Assembly (NCBI GenBank): GCA_023423605.1
Contig: JAFAFF010000243.1
Location: 1-28,731 of the forward strand
DNA: 28,731 nt
Direction of reading: 5' to 3'
From: Pseudomonadota bacterium
GTDB taxonomy: Bacteria > Pseudomonadota > Gammaproteobacteria > Xanthomonadales > Xanthomonadaceae
Position numbers and translations under genes: made by a program. Shown piece by piece: positions 7,987 through 15,288 of the stretch (position 1 is its first letter; the number at the start of each line of letters is the position of its first letter). The notes below the pieces were generated by a model. The model did not search any database and was not told the origin of the DNA. It saw only the letters and a list, made by a program, of their open reading frames with translations.

Positions 7987-9306
7987 TCACACCTCGCGCA
8001 ACGCCGTGGTGATCGGCAGCCTCGCCGCGCGCAGGGCGGGGAACAACCCGCCCACCAGGCCGATGCCCAGCGCCCACTTCAGCCCGCTCCACAGCAGTTC
8101 GGGCGACACGTGGAACTTGAACACCACCGCGCTGAAGTTGCTGCCGATGGTGGATACGCTGTAACCGTTGAACACCAGCCAGGCGATCGCACACCCGATC
8201 ACGCCGCCGACCAGCGCCAGCAGCATGGTTTCCAGCATCACCGCGGTCACCACCGGCAGGCCGCGGAAGCCGATCGCACGCATGGTGGCGATCTCGCGCG
8301 CCCGTGTGGCCACGGTGGCATACATGGTATTGAGGGCACCGAACACCGCACCGATGGCCATGATCGCGCCGATCACCTTGCCCAGGATGTTGATCAGTGT
8401 GGTCAGGCCACCGCCCTGCTTGCCGTAGTACACGCGCGTGGTTTCCACGTCCAGTTTCAGGCGCGGATCGCTGGCCACGGCGGCCTTGAACTGCTCGAAC
8501 CCCGGGGGGCCGTCGGTGCGCACGCTGATCGACTGGAACGCGCCGCGCTGGTAGGTCGTGGCCAGCGTGTCGGCATCGGTCCAGAGTTCGGAATCGTGCG
8601 CGTCGCCGGAAGCGAACACGCCCACCACCGTCCACTGCTGGTTGCCCAGGTTCAGCGTGCTGCCCACGTCCAGGCCCCTGAACTGGCCCTTGGCCCCCTG
8701 GCCCACCACCATCTCGCGCTTGCCGGTGGCGAACGCGCGGCCTTCGACGATGCGCACCTTGTCGTGCACTGCCCAGGCCATCTCGCCGACACCGCGGAAC
8801 TGTGCGTTGACGTCGGTACCATCCGAACGCGAGGTCAGGTTGACCACCTGCGACAGCTCCGGCGACACCAGGGCACGTCCCTTGCCGTCACGCGACACGC
8901 CGGGCAGGGTGGACAGCAGCGGTACCTGTTCACGGGTGATCACCGAGTTGGTTTCCGCCTGCGAACCGCCGCGCAGCACGATGGCGGTGGTGTCATCGCC
9001 GGTGCTGTTGAGGGTTGCCTGGAAGCCTTCGCCCATTGCCAGCATCGCCACCAGCACGCCGACCACGCCGGCGATGCCGACCACGATCACGGATGATGCA
9101 CCCCAGCGCTGCGGCAGGCTGGCGATGCCGATGCGGGTGGCAGCCAGCGCCAATCTGCCGCTGCGGGTGAGCGCGAGCCACAGCGCCACGGCCACGGCCA
9201 CGGCAGCCACGCCCATCCAGGGCAGCCAGACCCACACCGCCAGCCCGACGGCCAGTACCAGCACCATCGCCGCGTTGCCCAGCCACTTCTTCATGACATT
9301 GTTCAT
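7987..9306 (-). CDS. ABC-transporter permease, MacB/FtsX type, second of a pair
   Basis: 439 residues. The ATG at 9306 has AGGAG 9 nt upstream and begins 13 bp after the preceding permease's stop. From about residue 65, RIGIASLPQRWGASSVIVVGIAGVVGV is the usual first FtsX helix; a large periplasmic MacB-type domain follows (about 90-300), then three C-terminal helices ending GLFPALRAARLPITTALREV, the family's usual close. Oddly, two additional hydrophobic segments (about residues 6-25 and 28-45) come before the canonical first helix. It is the last gene of a four-gene operon with an adaptor, an ATPase and another permease, and probably forms a heterodimeric permease with its neighbour. Substrate unknown. 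Confidence 0.87.
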   Translation of the reverse strand: MNNVMKKWLGNAAMVLVLAVGLAVWVWLPWMGVAAVAVAVALWLALTRSGRLALAATRIGIASLPQRWGASSVIVVGIAGVVGVLVAMLAMGEGFQATLNSTGDDTTAIVLRGGSQAETNSVITREQVPLLSTLPGVSRDGKGRALVSPELSQVVNLTSRSDGTDVNAQFRGVGEMAWAVHDKVRIVEGRAFATGKREMVVGQGAKGQFRGLDVGSTLNLGNQQWTVVGVFASGDAHDSELWTDADTLATTYQRGAFQSISVRTDGPPGFEQFKAAVASDPRLKLDVETTRVYYGKQGGGLTTLINILGKVIGAIMAIGAVFGALNTMYATVATRAREIATMRAIGFRGLPVVTAVMLETMLLALVGGVIGCAIAWLVFNGYSVSTIGSNFSAVVFKFHVSPELLWSGLKWALGIGLVGGLFPALRAARLPITTALREV

Positions 9307-9319
9307 GTGCAGGTTCTCC

Positions 9320-10477
9320 TCAGCGGCCAGCCAGTGCATCGACGATCTTCAGCCGTTTGGCGCGCAGCGCCGGCAGCAGCCCGACCACGATGCCGATCAG
9401 CACGATCAGGCCGATGCCCACCAGCCACGTCGCCGCCGGTACGTGCGGCGGCAGCAGGCCACGTGTCTGTGGGGCCAGCGCCGGCAGCAGGATCGCTGCC
9501 AGCCCCATGCCGATCGCCCCGCCCAGGCCCACCAGCAGCACCGACTCCACCATCACCAGCGCCAGCACCGTGCGGTCCTGGAAGCCCAGTGTCTTCAGCG
9601 TGGCCAGCTCGGGAATGCGCTCGCGCACGGCCTGGGCCATGGTGTTGCCGGTCAGCAGCAGCAGGGTGAAGAACACCGCGCCCATGATCGAAGTGACGAT
9701 CATGCCGATGTCCGCGAACTGCTTGACGAAGGCCTGCTGGAACGCCGATTCGGTCTGGGTCTTGGTCTCGTGGTCGGAGTTGGCCGAGATCGCGTCGATG
9801 GCCTGCGCCACCCGCGAGGCATGGTCCGGATTGTCCAGCGTCACCGTGTACCAGCTGACCTGGTTCTTGATGTAATCGTTGGATTCGTCGAAGTATTTCC
9901 AGTTCATCATCAGCTGGCGTTCTTCGTTGGACGCGATGGTGCGGTCCTTGGAACGGAAGATGCCCACCAGCTCCAGCGGCCAGTCGTTGCTGCCGCCGCG
10001 CGGAAATATCGTTGCCTGCAGGGGGATCGTATCGCCGATCATCCAGCCGAAGTCCTTGGCCAGCTGCTCGCCGACGATGGCGCCGGTACGCGTGTCCTGC
10101 CAGCGCTTGAGCTGGTCGGGCGGTACTTCCAGCTCGCGGTAGATATCGAAATAGTTCGGCGCCACCGAGAAGTTCGGGAAGAAGTCCTTGGGATCGCGGT
10201 AGATGCCGCCGAACCACATGCCGGAAGTGACATCGCGGACGCCTGCCACCTGGCGGATCTGTGCGTCCAGGCGGATCGGCAGCGACTGCGTGATCGACAG
10301 CCGCGAGGCGACGACCAGGCGGTTGGCACCTTCCACGCTGCCACCGGAGGTGAAGGCCACGCGTACCGAATCCAGCATGCCGAACAGCAGGAAGGCAGCC
10401 ACCACCGACAACAGGGTCAGCAGGGTGCGCGTACGGCTGCGGAACAGCTGCGCCCAGACCAGTGAGAAGTACTTCAT
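9320..10477 (-). CDS. ABC-transporter permease, MacB/FtsX type, first of a pair
   Basis: 385 residues. An N-terminal helix (LVWAQLFRSRTRTLLTLLSVVAAFLLFG, about 7-34) is followed by a periplasmic MacB-type domain (about 40-265) and three C-terminal helices, ending GLLPALRAKRLKIVDALAGR. That is the standard FtsX/LolC/MacB layout. GGAGGG lies 8 nt before the ATG. It starts 16 bp downstream of the ATPase gene's stop and ends 13 bp before the second permease, so the genes form one transcript. Its periplasmic domain is clearly different from that of the second permease, which points to a heterodimer and not a recent duplication. Confidence 0.88.
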   Translation of the reverse strand: MKYFSLVWAQLFRSRTRTLLTLLSVVAAFLLFGMLDSVRVAFTSGGSVEGANRLVVASRLSITQSLPIRLDAQIRQVAGVRDVTSGMWFGGIYRDPKDFFPNFSVAPNYFDIYRELEVPPDQLKRWQDTRTGAIVGEQLAKDFGWMIGDTIPLQATIFPRGGSNDWPLELVGIFRSKDRTIASNEERQLMMNWKYFDESNDYIKNQVSWYTVTLDNPDHASRVAQAIDAISANSDHETKTQTESAFQQAFVKQFADIGMIVTSIMGAVFFTLLLLTGNTMAQAVRERIPELATLKTLGFQDRTVLALVMVESVLLVGLGGAIGMGLAAILLPALAPQTRGLLPPHVPAATWLVGIGLIVLIGIVVGLLPALRAKRLKIVDALAGR

Positions 10478-10493
10478 CGTGGTTCCCTCCGGC

Positions 10494-11183
10494 TCAGTGG
10501 GGCAGGGGTGCGTCGGCCAGTTCGCCCTTGTCCAGGTGCACCGTATGCGTGGCGTACTCGGCGGCCTTGGGATCGTGGGTGACCATGATGATGGTCTTGC
10601 CGTGTTCGCGGTTGAGCTGCTGCAGCAGCTGCAGGATCTCCTCGGCGGACTGGCGGTCCAGGTCGCCGGTCGGCTCGTCGCAGATCAGGAAGGTGGGATC
10701 GGACACGATGGCACGGGCAATCGCCACGCGCTGCTGCTGGCCGCCGGACAGCTCGTTGGGACGATGCGTGCGGCGTTCGGCCAGACCGACCAGGGTCAGG
10801 GCAATCTCCGCGTTGCGCCGGCGCTGGGCCGCGCCCAGGTGGGTCAGCAGCAACGGCAGCTCCACGTTCTTCTGCGCGGTAAGCATGGGCATCAGGTTGT
10901 AGAACTGGAACACGAAGCCGACATGGTGGCTGCGCCAGGTGGACAGCTGGCCGGCACCCATCTGGTCGATGCGCTCGCCTTCGATGCTGATCTCACCGCC
11001 ACTGGGCGAATCCAGCCCGCCGATCAGGTTCAGCAGGGTGGTCTTGCCGGAACCGGAAGGCCCCATGAGCGCGACGAAGTCGCCGCGCTCGATGTCCAGA
11101 TCGATGCCGTGCAGGACCTTCACCTGCTCCGGGCCGCGCTGGTAGGTCTTGGTGATGTTGCGCAGTGAAACCAGGGTCGACAT
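10494..11183 (-). CDS. ABC-transporter ATP-binding protein, LolD/MacB class
   Basis: 229 residues, a complete ATPase. Walker A is GPSGSGKTT (41-49), the Q-loop glutamine is Q93 in FVFQFYNLMP, the signature is LSGGQQQR (145-152), Walker B is FLICDEP (165-171) with E170 as catalytic base, and the switch histidine is H203 in VTHDP. Length and the sequence NLIGGLD after Walker A place it with the ATPases that serve MacB/LolCDE-type permeases, which work by mechanotransmission across the membrane instead of moving substrate through it. The start is set by GGAG 7 nt upstream of the ATG at 11183. It lies 61 bp after the adaptor gene. Confidence 0.94.
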   Translation of the reverse strand: MSTLVSLRNITKTYQRGPEQVKVLHGIDLDIERGDFVALMGPSGSGKTTLLNLIGGLDSPSGGEISIEGERIDQMGAGQLSTWRSHHVGFVFQFYNLMPMLTAQKNVELPLLLTHLGAAQRRRNAEIALTLVGLAERRTHRPNELSGGQQQRVAIARAIVSDPTFLICDEPTGDLDRQSAEEILQLLQQLNREHGKTIIMVTHDPKAAEYATHTVHLDKGELADAPLPH

Positions 11184-11244
11184 GGTGGTTCTCCACGTTG
11201 TGTGCGATGGCGGCGGCTGGCCGACAATGCCGGGTAGTGTCCGA

Positions 11245-12477
11245 TTACTGTTCCTTGACCTTGCTTCCGTCATGCAGCGTGTCTGGTGGCTGGATGACCA
11301 CGGTCTCGCCTGCACGGACGCCCTGCAGCAGCTGGCGATCCTCGTTCAGGGTGATGCCCGGCTTCACCGCGCGCTGTTGCACGCTGTCCTTGGCCATCAC
11401 GAACACCACCGGTGCGTCCTCGCGCTCCACCACGGCACTGGCGGGTACGCGCACGCCCTGCGGCTTCTCGCCTTCCCCGGTCCTGGCCTGCTCCAGGAAG
11501 CTCACCCGCACGCCCATTTCCGGCACGATGCGCGGATCCTTCTGCTTGAGGGCCACGCGCACCTTCACGGTCGCCTTGCCACGGTCGGCGGTCGGCACGA
11601 TGGCGATCACCTCGGCCGGAATCTTCCAGTCCGGATAGGCATTGAGCGTGGCCTCCACCGGCATCTTCGGCTGCACCCGGCCGATGAACGCCTCGCCGAC
11701 CTCCACCTCGATCTCCAGCGATTCCATGTCCACGATGGTGCCGATGCCGGTACGGGTGAAGCCGCCGCCGGCCGACAACGGCGACACGATCTCGCCCGGT
11801 TGCGCGGCCTTGGCGGTGACCACGCCGGAAAACGGCGCGCGCACCACGTTGTTGTCCACTCCCAGGTTGGCGATGGCGAGCTGGTTGCCCGCCACGGCCA
11901 CATTGCGCCGTGCCGTATCCAGCTGAGCCCGCAGGCTGTCGCGCTGGGCCACGGCCTGGTCGTACTGGGAACGCGACACCAGCTGCTGGCCGACCAGCGA
12001 CTGCAGCCGGCCGGCTTCGGTATCGGCCTGCTTCAGCTGTGCCTGCAGGCCGGCCAGCTGGCTGCGCGCGGCCTGCACCTGCGATGCATACAGATCGCGC
12101 TCGGCATCGGCATCGATCGGGTCCAGGGTGGCCATGATCTGGCCCTCTTCCACGCGCATGCCCTCTTCGATCATCACTTCGCGCACCTTGCCGGTGATCT
12201 TCGCCGATACCGTCGCCATGCGCCGTGCCACCACATAACCGCTGGCATCCAGTACCGATGCGCTGCCGCCGGCTTCGCCCAGCGCCACCGCTGGCGCGGT
12301 TTGTACCTCGATGGGCCGGGGCCGCAGCAGCCACAGGGTGATCACTGCTCCCAGCAGCGCGACCGCCACCAGCGCGATCCACAACCAGCGCCGGTTGCCC
12401 TTGCCGCCGCCCGAAGACGGTGGTGGGGTTCGACGATCGATACGGAGTTCTTTCAACAATTCAGCAGAAGCGTTCAT
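11245..12477 (-). CDS. Periplasmic adaptor (HlyD/MacA-like) of an ABC efflux system
   Basis: 410 residues. A cytoplasmic N terminus with a Pro/Gly-rich patch (PPPSSGGGKGNRR) leads into one membrane anchor (RWLWIALVAVALLGAVITLWLL, about 30-51). Then come a lipoyl half-motif (GYVVARRMATVSAKITGKV), a coiled-coil hairpin (about 125-200, rich in Gln/Ala/Arg), the second lipoyl half (VRAPFSGVVTAKAAQPGE) and beta-barrel and membrane-proximal domains. This is the membrane-fusion-protein plan that links an inner-membrane transporter to an outer-membrane channel. It heads the operon with the ATPase and two permeases. No outer-membrane factor is encoded nearby, so a TolC-like protein would have to come from elsewhere. 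The ribosome-binding site is weak (GGAA). Confidence 0.9.
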   Translation of the reverse strand: MNASAELLKELRIDRRTPPPSSGGGKGNRRWLWIALVAVALLGAVITLWLLRPRPIEVQTAPAVALGEAGGSASVLDASGYVVARRMATVSAKITGKVREVMIEEGMRVEEGQIMATLDPIDADAERDLYASQVQAARSQLAGLQAQLKQADTEAGRLQSLVGQQLVSRSQYDQAVAQRDSLRAQLDTARRNVAVAGNQLAIANLGVDNNVVRAPFSGVVTAKAAQPGEIVSPLSAGGGFTRTGIGTIVDMESLEIEVEVGEAFIGRVQPKMPVEATLNAYPDWKIPAEVIAIVPTADRGKATVKVRVALKQKDPRIVPEMGVRVSFLEQARTGEGEKPQGVRVPASAVVEREDAPVVFVMAKDSVQQRAVKPGITLNEDRQLLQGVRAGETVVIQPPDTLHDGSKVKEQ

Positions 12478-12587
12478 TGCGTTCCATCACAGGCAATCGG
12501 GCGGGTGTGGCCGGAGGAGCGGACGGCGGCATTTCCGGAGCTGGAGCGTGCGGCACAGCATGAAGGCAGGCGCACCGGCGATGGCAG

Positions 12588-12599
12588 TGACAGCTGTCA
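12588..12599. promoter_or_regulatory. Perfect 12-bp palindrome, candidate operator
   Basis: TGACAGCTGTCA lies in the 173-bp spacer between the divergently read adaptor gene and the broken ATPase gene. Such short dyads with TGACA/TGTCA half-sites are the kind of site bound by NarL/LuxR-type response regulators, and one is encoded 1.5 kb downstream. TTGACG at 12610-12615 could be a -35 for the rightward genes, but no good -10 follows at 16-18 bp. Assignment to this regulator is inference. Confidence 0.45.
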
Positions 12600-12650
12600 T
12601 CCGATGTCCTTGACGGCGACTACTGCGAAACGTGACCACAAAAGCACAGG

Positions 12651-12875
12651 ATGGCAACGTCCCCGCTGCCGGTACCTCCCATGGATACGATCGCCCCGTT
12701 GCTGGCCCGCCTGCGGAAGGTACAGGTGCGTTACCGCGACCATAGCGCCCTGCATGGCATCGATCTGCAGGTCCGTGCTGGCCAGGTACTGGCCCTGCTG
12801 GGCCGCAACGGTGCCGGCAAGAGTACCGCGATCAGCGTGCTTCCGGCGCCCCGTCGCCTGCGCCGGATTGGATGA
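12651..12875 (+). pseudogene. ABC-transporter ATPase fragment, truncated after Walker A
   Basis: 74 residues. The first 64 are a good start of an ABC ATPase (LRKVQVRYRDHSALHGIDLQ, then VLALLGRNGAGKST with Walker A at 51-58, then AISVL). Homology stops abruptly at about 12840: what follows is a short Arg/Pro tail and a stop at 12873. Q-loop, signature, Walker B and switch His are all missing. In another frame, 12842-12895 reads SGAPSPAPDWMNWHDRQ and a stop, which could be the last residues of the permease that normally lies between such an ATPase and a DesK-type kinase. The simplest reading is one deletion joining the ATPase start to the permease end. ATG at 12651 or 12681 could be the start. 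Confidence 0.8.
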
Positions 12876-12881
12876 ACTGGC

Positions 12882-14105
12882 ATGATCGACAGTGATACCC
12901 CACGCATGGAATCCCCCGTGTCGTCGAGCTGGCTTGCCTCCCTGCTGCGCCCCGCGCCGGATTCGGCAGTGGCCGACAACCTGCGCCGCGGCAGGTCACC
13001 CTGGACTGATTGCATCCACCTGGTGTGGACGATCTGGGTCTTCCTGCCGCCGCTGTTCGACGGTGGCTACACGCTGCGCTGGACGCTGTTCACCGCTGTC
13101 AGCTATCCCTTGTTCCTGGCGCTGTATGCGCGTTGCCTGTTGGCACCACGTCATCGTGCCAGCCGGTATGCATTGGGCATGGTGGTGCTGAGCCTGGTGT
13201 TGCTGCCCTGGTATCCGTCGGGTGTCAGCTACTTCATCTTCGGCTGCGTGATGGTGCGCATGTGCCGTGGCAGCAGCATGTGGCGTTACGTGCTGCAATT
13301 GCTGGTACTCAACGCGCTCTATGTGGCTGCTGGCTACATGGCCGGATATTCGTGGCAGAGCCTGGTGTGGATTCCCTTCATGGCCACGGTGATCGGCGTG
13401 GTGGTCAACGTGGAGGCATGGAGCAAGGAGAAGGATGCCGAACTGCAGCTTTCGCAGGAAGAGGTGCGCCGGCTGGCGACCACCGCCGAACGCGAGCGTA
13501 TCGGCCGTGACCTGCATGATCTGCTCGGCCACACCCTTTCCTTGATCACCCTGAAACTGGAACTGGCGCGCCGGCTGCACGATCGTGGTGATGCGCGGGC
13601 GCGGCAGGAAATCGTCGAGGCCGAGGACATCGCCCGCCAGGCACTGGCACAGGTGCGCAGTGCGGTGACCGGCATCCGCGCCAGCGACCTGGCCGGTGAA
13701 CTGGCGTCGGCGCGGCTGCTGCTGGAATGCCAGCAGGTGCACCTGCAGTACGCGTCCCCGCCGCCGATGCCCGGCGATGTGGAACGTGGCCTGGCGCTGG
13801 TGCTGCGCGAAGCGGTGACCAATATCGCGCGGCACGCCCAGGCGACGCAGGCGCAGGTGGAATTCGTGCTGGAGGGGCGCCAGCTGTCGATGCGGATCCG
13901 GGATGATGGCCGCGGCGGCGTGCAGTCCGAAGGCAATGGCATGTGCGGCATGCGCGAGCGCGCAGCTGCGCTGGGTGGACAGCTCGTGCTGCATTCGCCA
14001 CGCGGTGCCGGCACGTTGCTGACCGTCAGGGTGCCGCTGGTTGCCGCGACCACGCCGGTGCCCGCGGCGCCGGCGGCGACGCTCGCACCGGAGGGTGCCG
14101 CATGA
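12882..14105 (+). CDS. NarL/DesK-type sensor histidine kinase
   Basis: 407 residues from ATG 12882; ATG 12906 is an alternative start. About five hydrophobic segments fill residues 43-177, with no large periplasmic domain, so the sensor is membrane-embedded as in DesK-like kinases. The HisKA_3 box ERERIGRDLHDLLGHTLS contains the phospho-acceptor H212. The ATPase domain follows with the N-box REAVTNIARHAQ (N314), the G1 box DDGRGG (341-346) and the G2 region GNGMCGMRERAAALGG (351-366). A Pro/Ala-rich tail ends the protein. Its stop overlaps the regulator's start as ATGA. Kinases of this class usually sit beside an ABC exporter and control it; here only a remnant of that exporter remains. Confidence 0.92.
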   Translation: MIDSDTPRMESPVSSSWLASLLRPAPDSAVADNLRRGRSPWTDCIHLVWTIWVFLPPLFDGGYTLRWTLFTAVSYPLFLALYARCLLAPRHRASRYALGMVVLSLVLLPWYPSGVSYFIFGCVMVRMCRGSSMWRYVLQLLVLNALYVAAGYMAGYSWQSLVWIPFMATVIGVVVNVEAWSKEKDAELQLSQEEVRRLATTAERERIGRDLHDLLGHTLSLITLKLELARRLHDRGDARARQEIVEAEDIARQALAQVRSAVTGIRASDLAGELASARLLLECQQVHLQYASPPPMPGDVERGLALVLREAVTNIARHAQATQAQVEFVLEGRQLSMRIRDDGRGGVQSEGNGMCGMRERAAALGGQLVLHSPRGAGTLLTVRVPLVAATTPVPAAPAATLAPEGAA

Positions 14106-14704
14106 TCCGCATCGTGCTGGCCGAGGACCAGGCGATGGTACGCGGCGCGCTGTCGGCGTTGCTGGGGCTGGAAGCGGATATCGAGGTGCTGGGCAGCGCC
14201 GCCGACGGTGAAGCGGCCTGGCGGATGCTGCAGCAGCTGCAGCCGGACATCCTGGTCACCGATATCGAGATGCCCGGCCTGTCCGGGCTGGAGCTGGCGC
14301 AGCGCATCGCCCGCCACCAGCTGCCGATCAGGGTGGTGATCGTGACCACCTTCGCCCGAGCCGGCTTCCTGCGGCGCGCGCTGGAGGCGGGGGTGCTGGG
14401 CTACCTGCTCAAGGACGCACCCGCGGAAAACCTGGCCGATGCGCTGCGCAAGGTGAAGCAGGGCATCCGCGCGATCGATCCGCAACTGGCGTTGGACGCC
14501 TGGTCGCAGGCCGACCCGCTGACCGATCGCGAGCGTCGGGTGCTGCGCCTGGCCGGCGAGGGCCGCACCGCCAGCGAGATCGCCGAACAGCTCGGACTTT
14601 CGCATGGCACGGTGCGCAATTACCTTTCCGAATGCATCGGCAAGCTCGGCGTGGCCAACCGCATCGAGGCCTATCGCCTGGCCCGCCAGAAAGGATGGCT
14701 CTGA
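14102..14704 (+). CDS. NarL/DesR-type response regulator
   Basis: 200 residues. Receiver domain 1-118 with the acidic pair E8/D9, phospho-acceptor D54 (LVTDIEMPG), T82/T83 and K104 (GYLLKDA). The LuxR-type helix-turn-helix (about 136-195) contains LTDRERRVLRLAGEGRTASE and LSHGTVRNYLS. The length and the arrangement match DesR/LiaR-class regulators. It is the partner of the kinase whose stop codon it overlaps (ATGA, 14102-14105). What it now controls is open, because the transporter gene upstream is broken; the palindrome at 12588 is one candidate target. A hairpin lies downstream. Confidence 0.94.
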   Translation: MIRIVLAEDQAMVRGALSALLGLEADIEVLGSAADGEAAWRMLQQLQPDILVTDIEMPGLSGLELAQRIARHQLPIRVVIVTTFARAGFLRRALEAGVLGYLLKDAPAENLADALRKVKQGIRAIDPQLALDAWSQADPLTDRERRVLRLAGEGRTASEIAEQLGLSHGTVRNYLSECIGKLGVANRIEAYRLARQKGWL

Positions 14705-14709
14705 AAACC

Positions 14710-14765
14710 GGGAACGGAGGCTGTTATCTGCAGTTAACCACCTCCGTCCCCCTTTTGGGGGGACG
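14710..14765. terminator. Hairpins between convergent regulator and cytochrome genes
   Basis: GGGAACGGAGG (14710-14720) pairs with CCTCCGTCCC (14741-14750) with one bulge, and a second stem CGTCCCCC (14745-14752) pairs with 14758-14765 across a T-rich loop. The two are alternatives, since they share bases. They follow the response-regulator stop by a few bases and overlap the last codons of the convergent cytochrome gene (stop at 14734). Confidence 0.5.
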
Positions 14766-15288
14766 ACGCCATGGCCTGGAATACGCCGTCGCGACGAACC
14801 CACAGGTGGAACAGCGCCGCGCCTACGTGCATCAGCACGGTCGCGAACAGCAGGTAGGCCAGCAGGCTGTGTGCGCTGCGCAGCATGGCGTACAGCGCCG
14901 GCGTGTGGGGGGCGATCGCCGGCAGCTGCAGCCCGTCCCAGAGCACGATGGGATAGCCACCGGCGGAAAGCATCGCCCAGCCCACCAGCGGCATCGCCAG
15001 CATCAAGGCATACAGCATCCAGTGCGATGCCTTCGCTGCCATCACCTGCCAGGCCGGCAGGTCCGCAGGCAGCGGCGGCGCACGGTGGCACAGCCGGTTG
15101 TACAGGCGCAGGAGAACCAGCAGAAGGATCGCGATGCCGAGCGGACGATGCAGGTCGATCAGCACCGGGCGCAGATGCAGTGAGGTCACCATGGTCACAC
15201 CGATGAACAGCATTGCCAGGATCATGGCCGCCATGCTCCAGTGGAGCACGCGCGCGAGCAGGTTGAAGTGGTCGTTGCGGGCGCTCAA
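14734..15288 (-). CDS. Cytochrome b561-family membrane protein
   Basis: 184 residues with four membrane helices (about 14-34, 46-63, 88-107 and 138-160). Histidines in the expected places for two b-type haems are H16 (LHWSMAAM), H47 (DLHRPLG), H140 (SAHSLLAY) and H154 (VLMHVGAAL). The family moves electrons within the inner membrane. The start codon overlaps the stop of the catalase-like gene (ATGA at 15285-15288), so the two are made together and the cytochrome probably passes electrons to or from that peroxidase. The C-terminal tail is short and Gly-rich. Confidence 0.9.
   Translation of the reverse strand: MSARNDHFNLLARVLHWSMAAMILAMLFIGVTMVTSLHLRPVLIDLHRPLGIAILLLVLLRLYNRLCHRAPPLPADLPAWQVMAAKASHWMLYALMLAMPLVGWAMLSAGGYPIVLWDGLQLPAIAPHTPALYAMLRSAHSLLAYLLFATVLMHVGAALFHLWVRRDGVFQAMASSPQKGDGGG

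Noticed and set aside
8558..10465. Long plus-strand open frame opposite the permease genes
   Set aside because: The minus-strand permeases have membrane and family motifs, good ribosome-binding sites and operon spacing; the plus-strand product is a low-complexity shadow.
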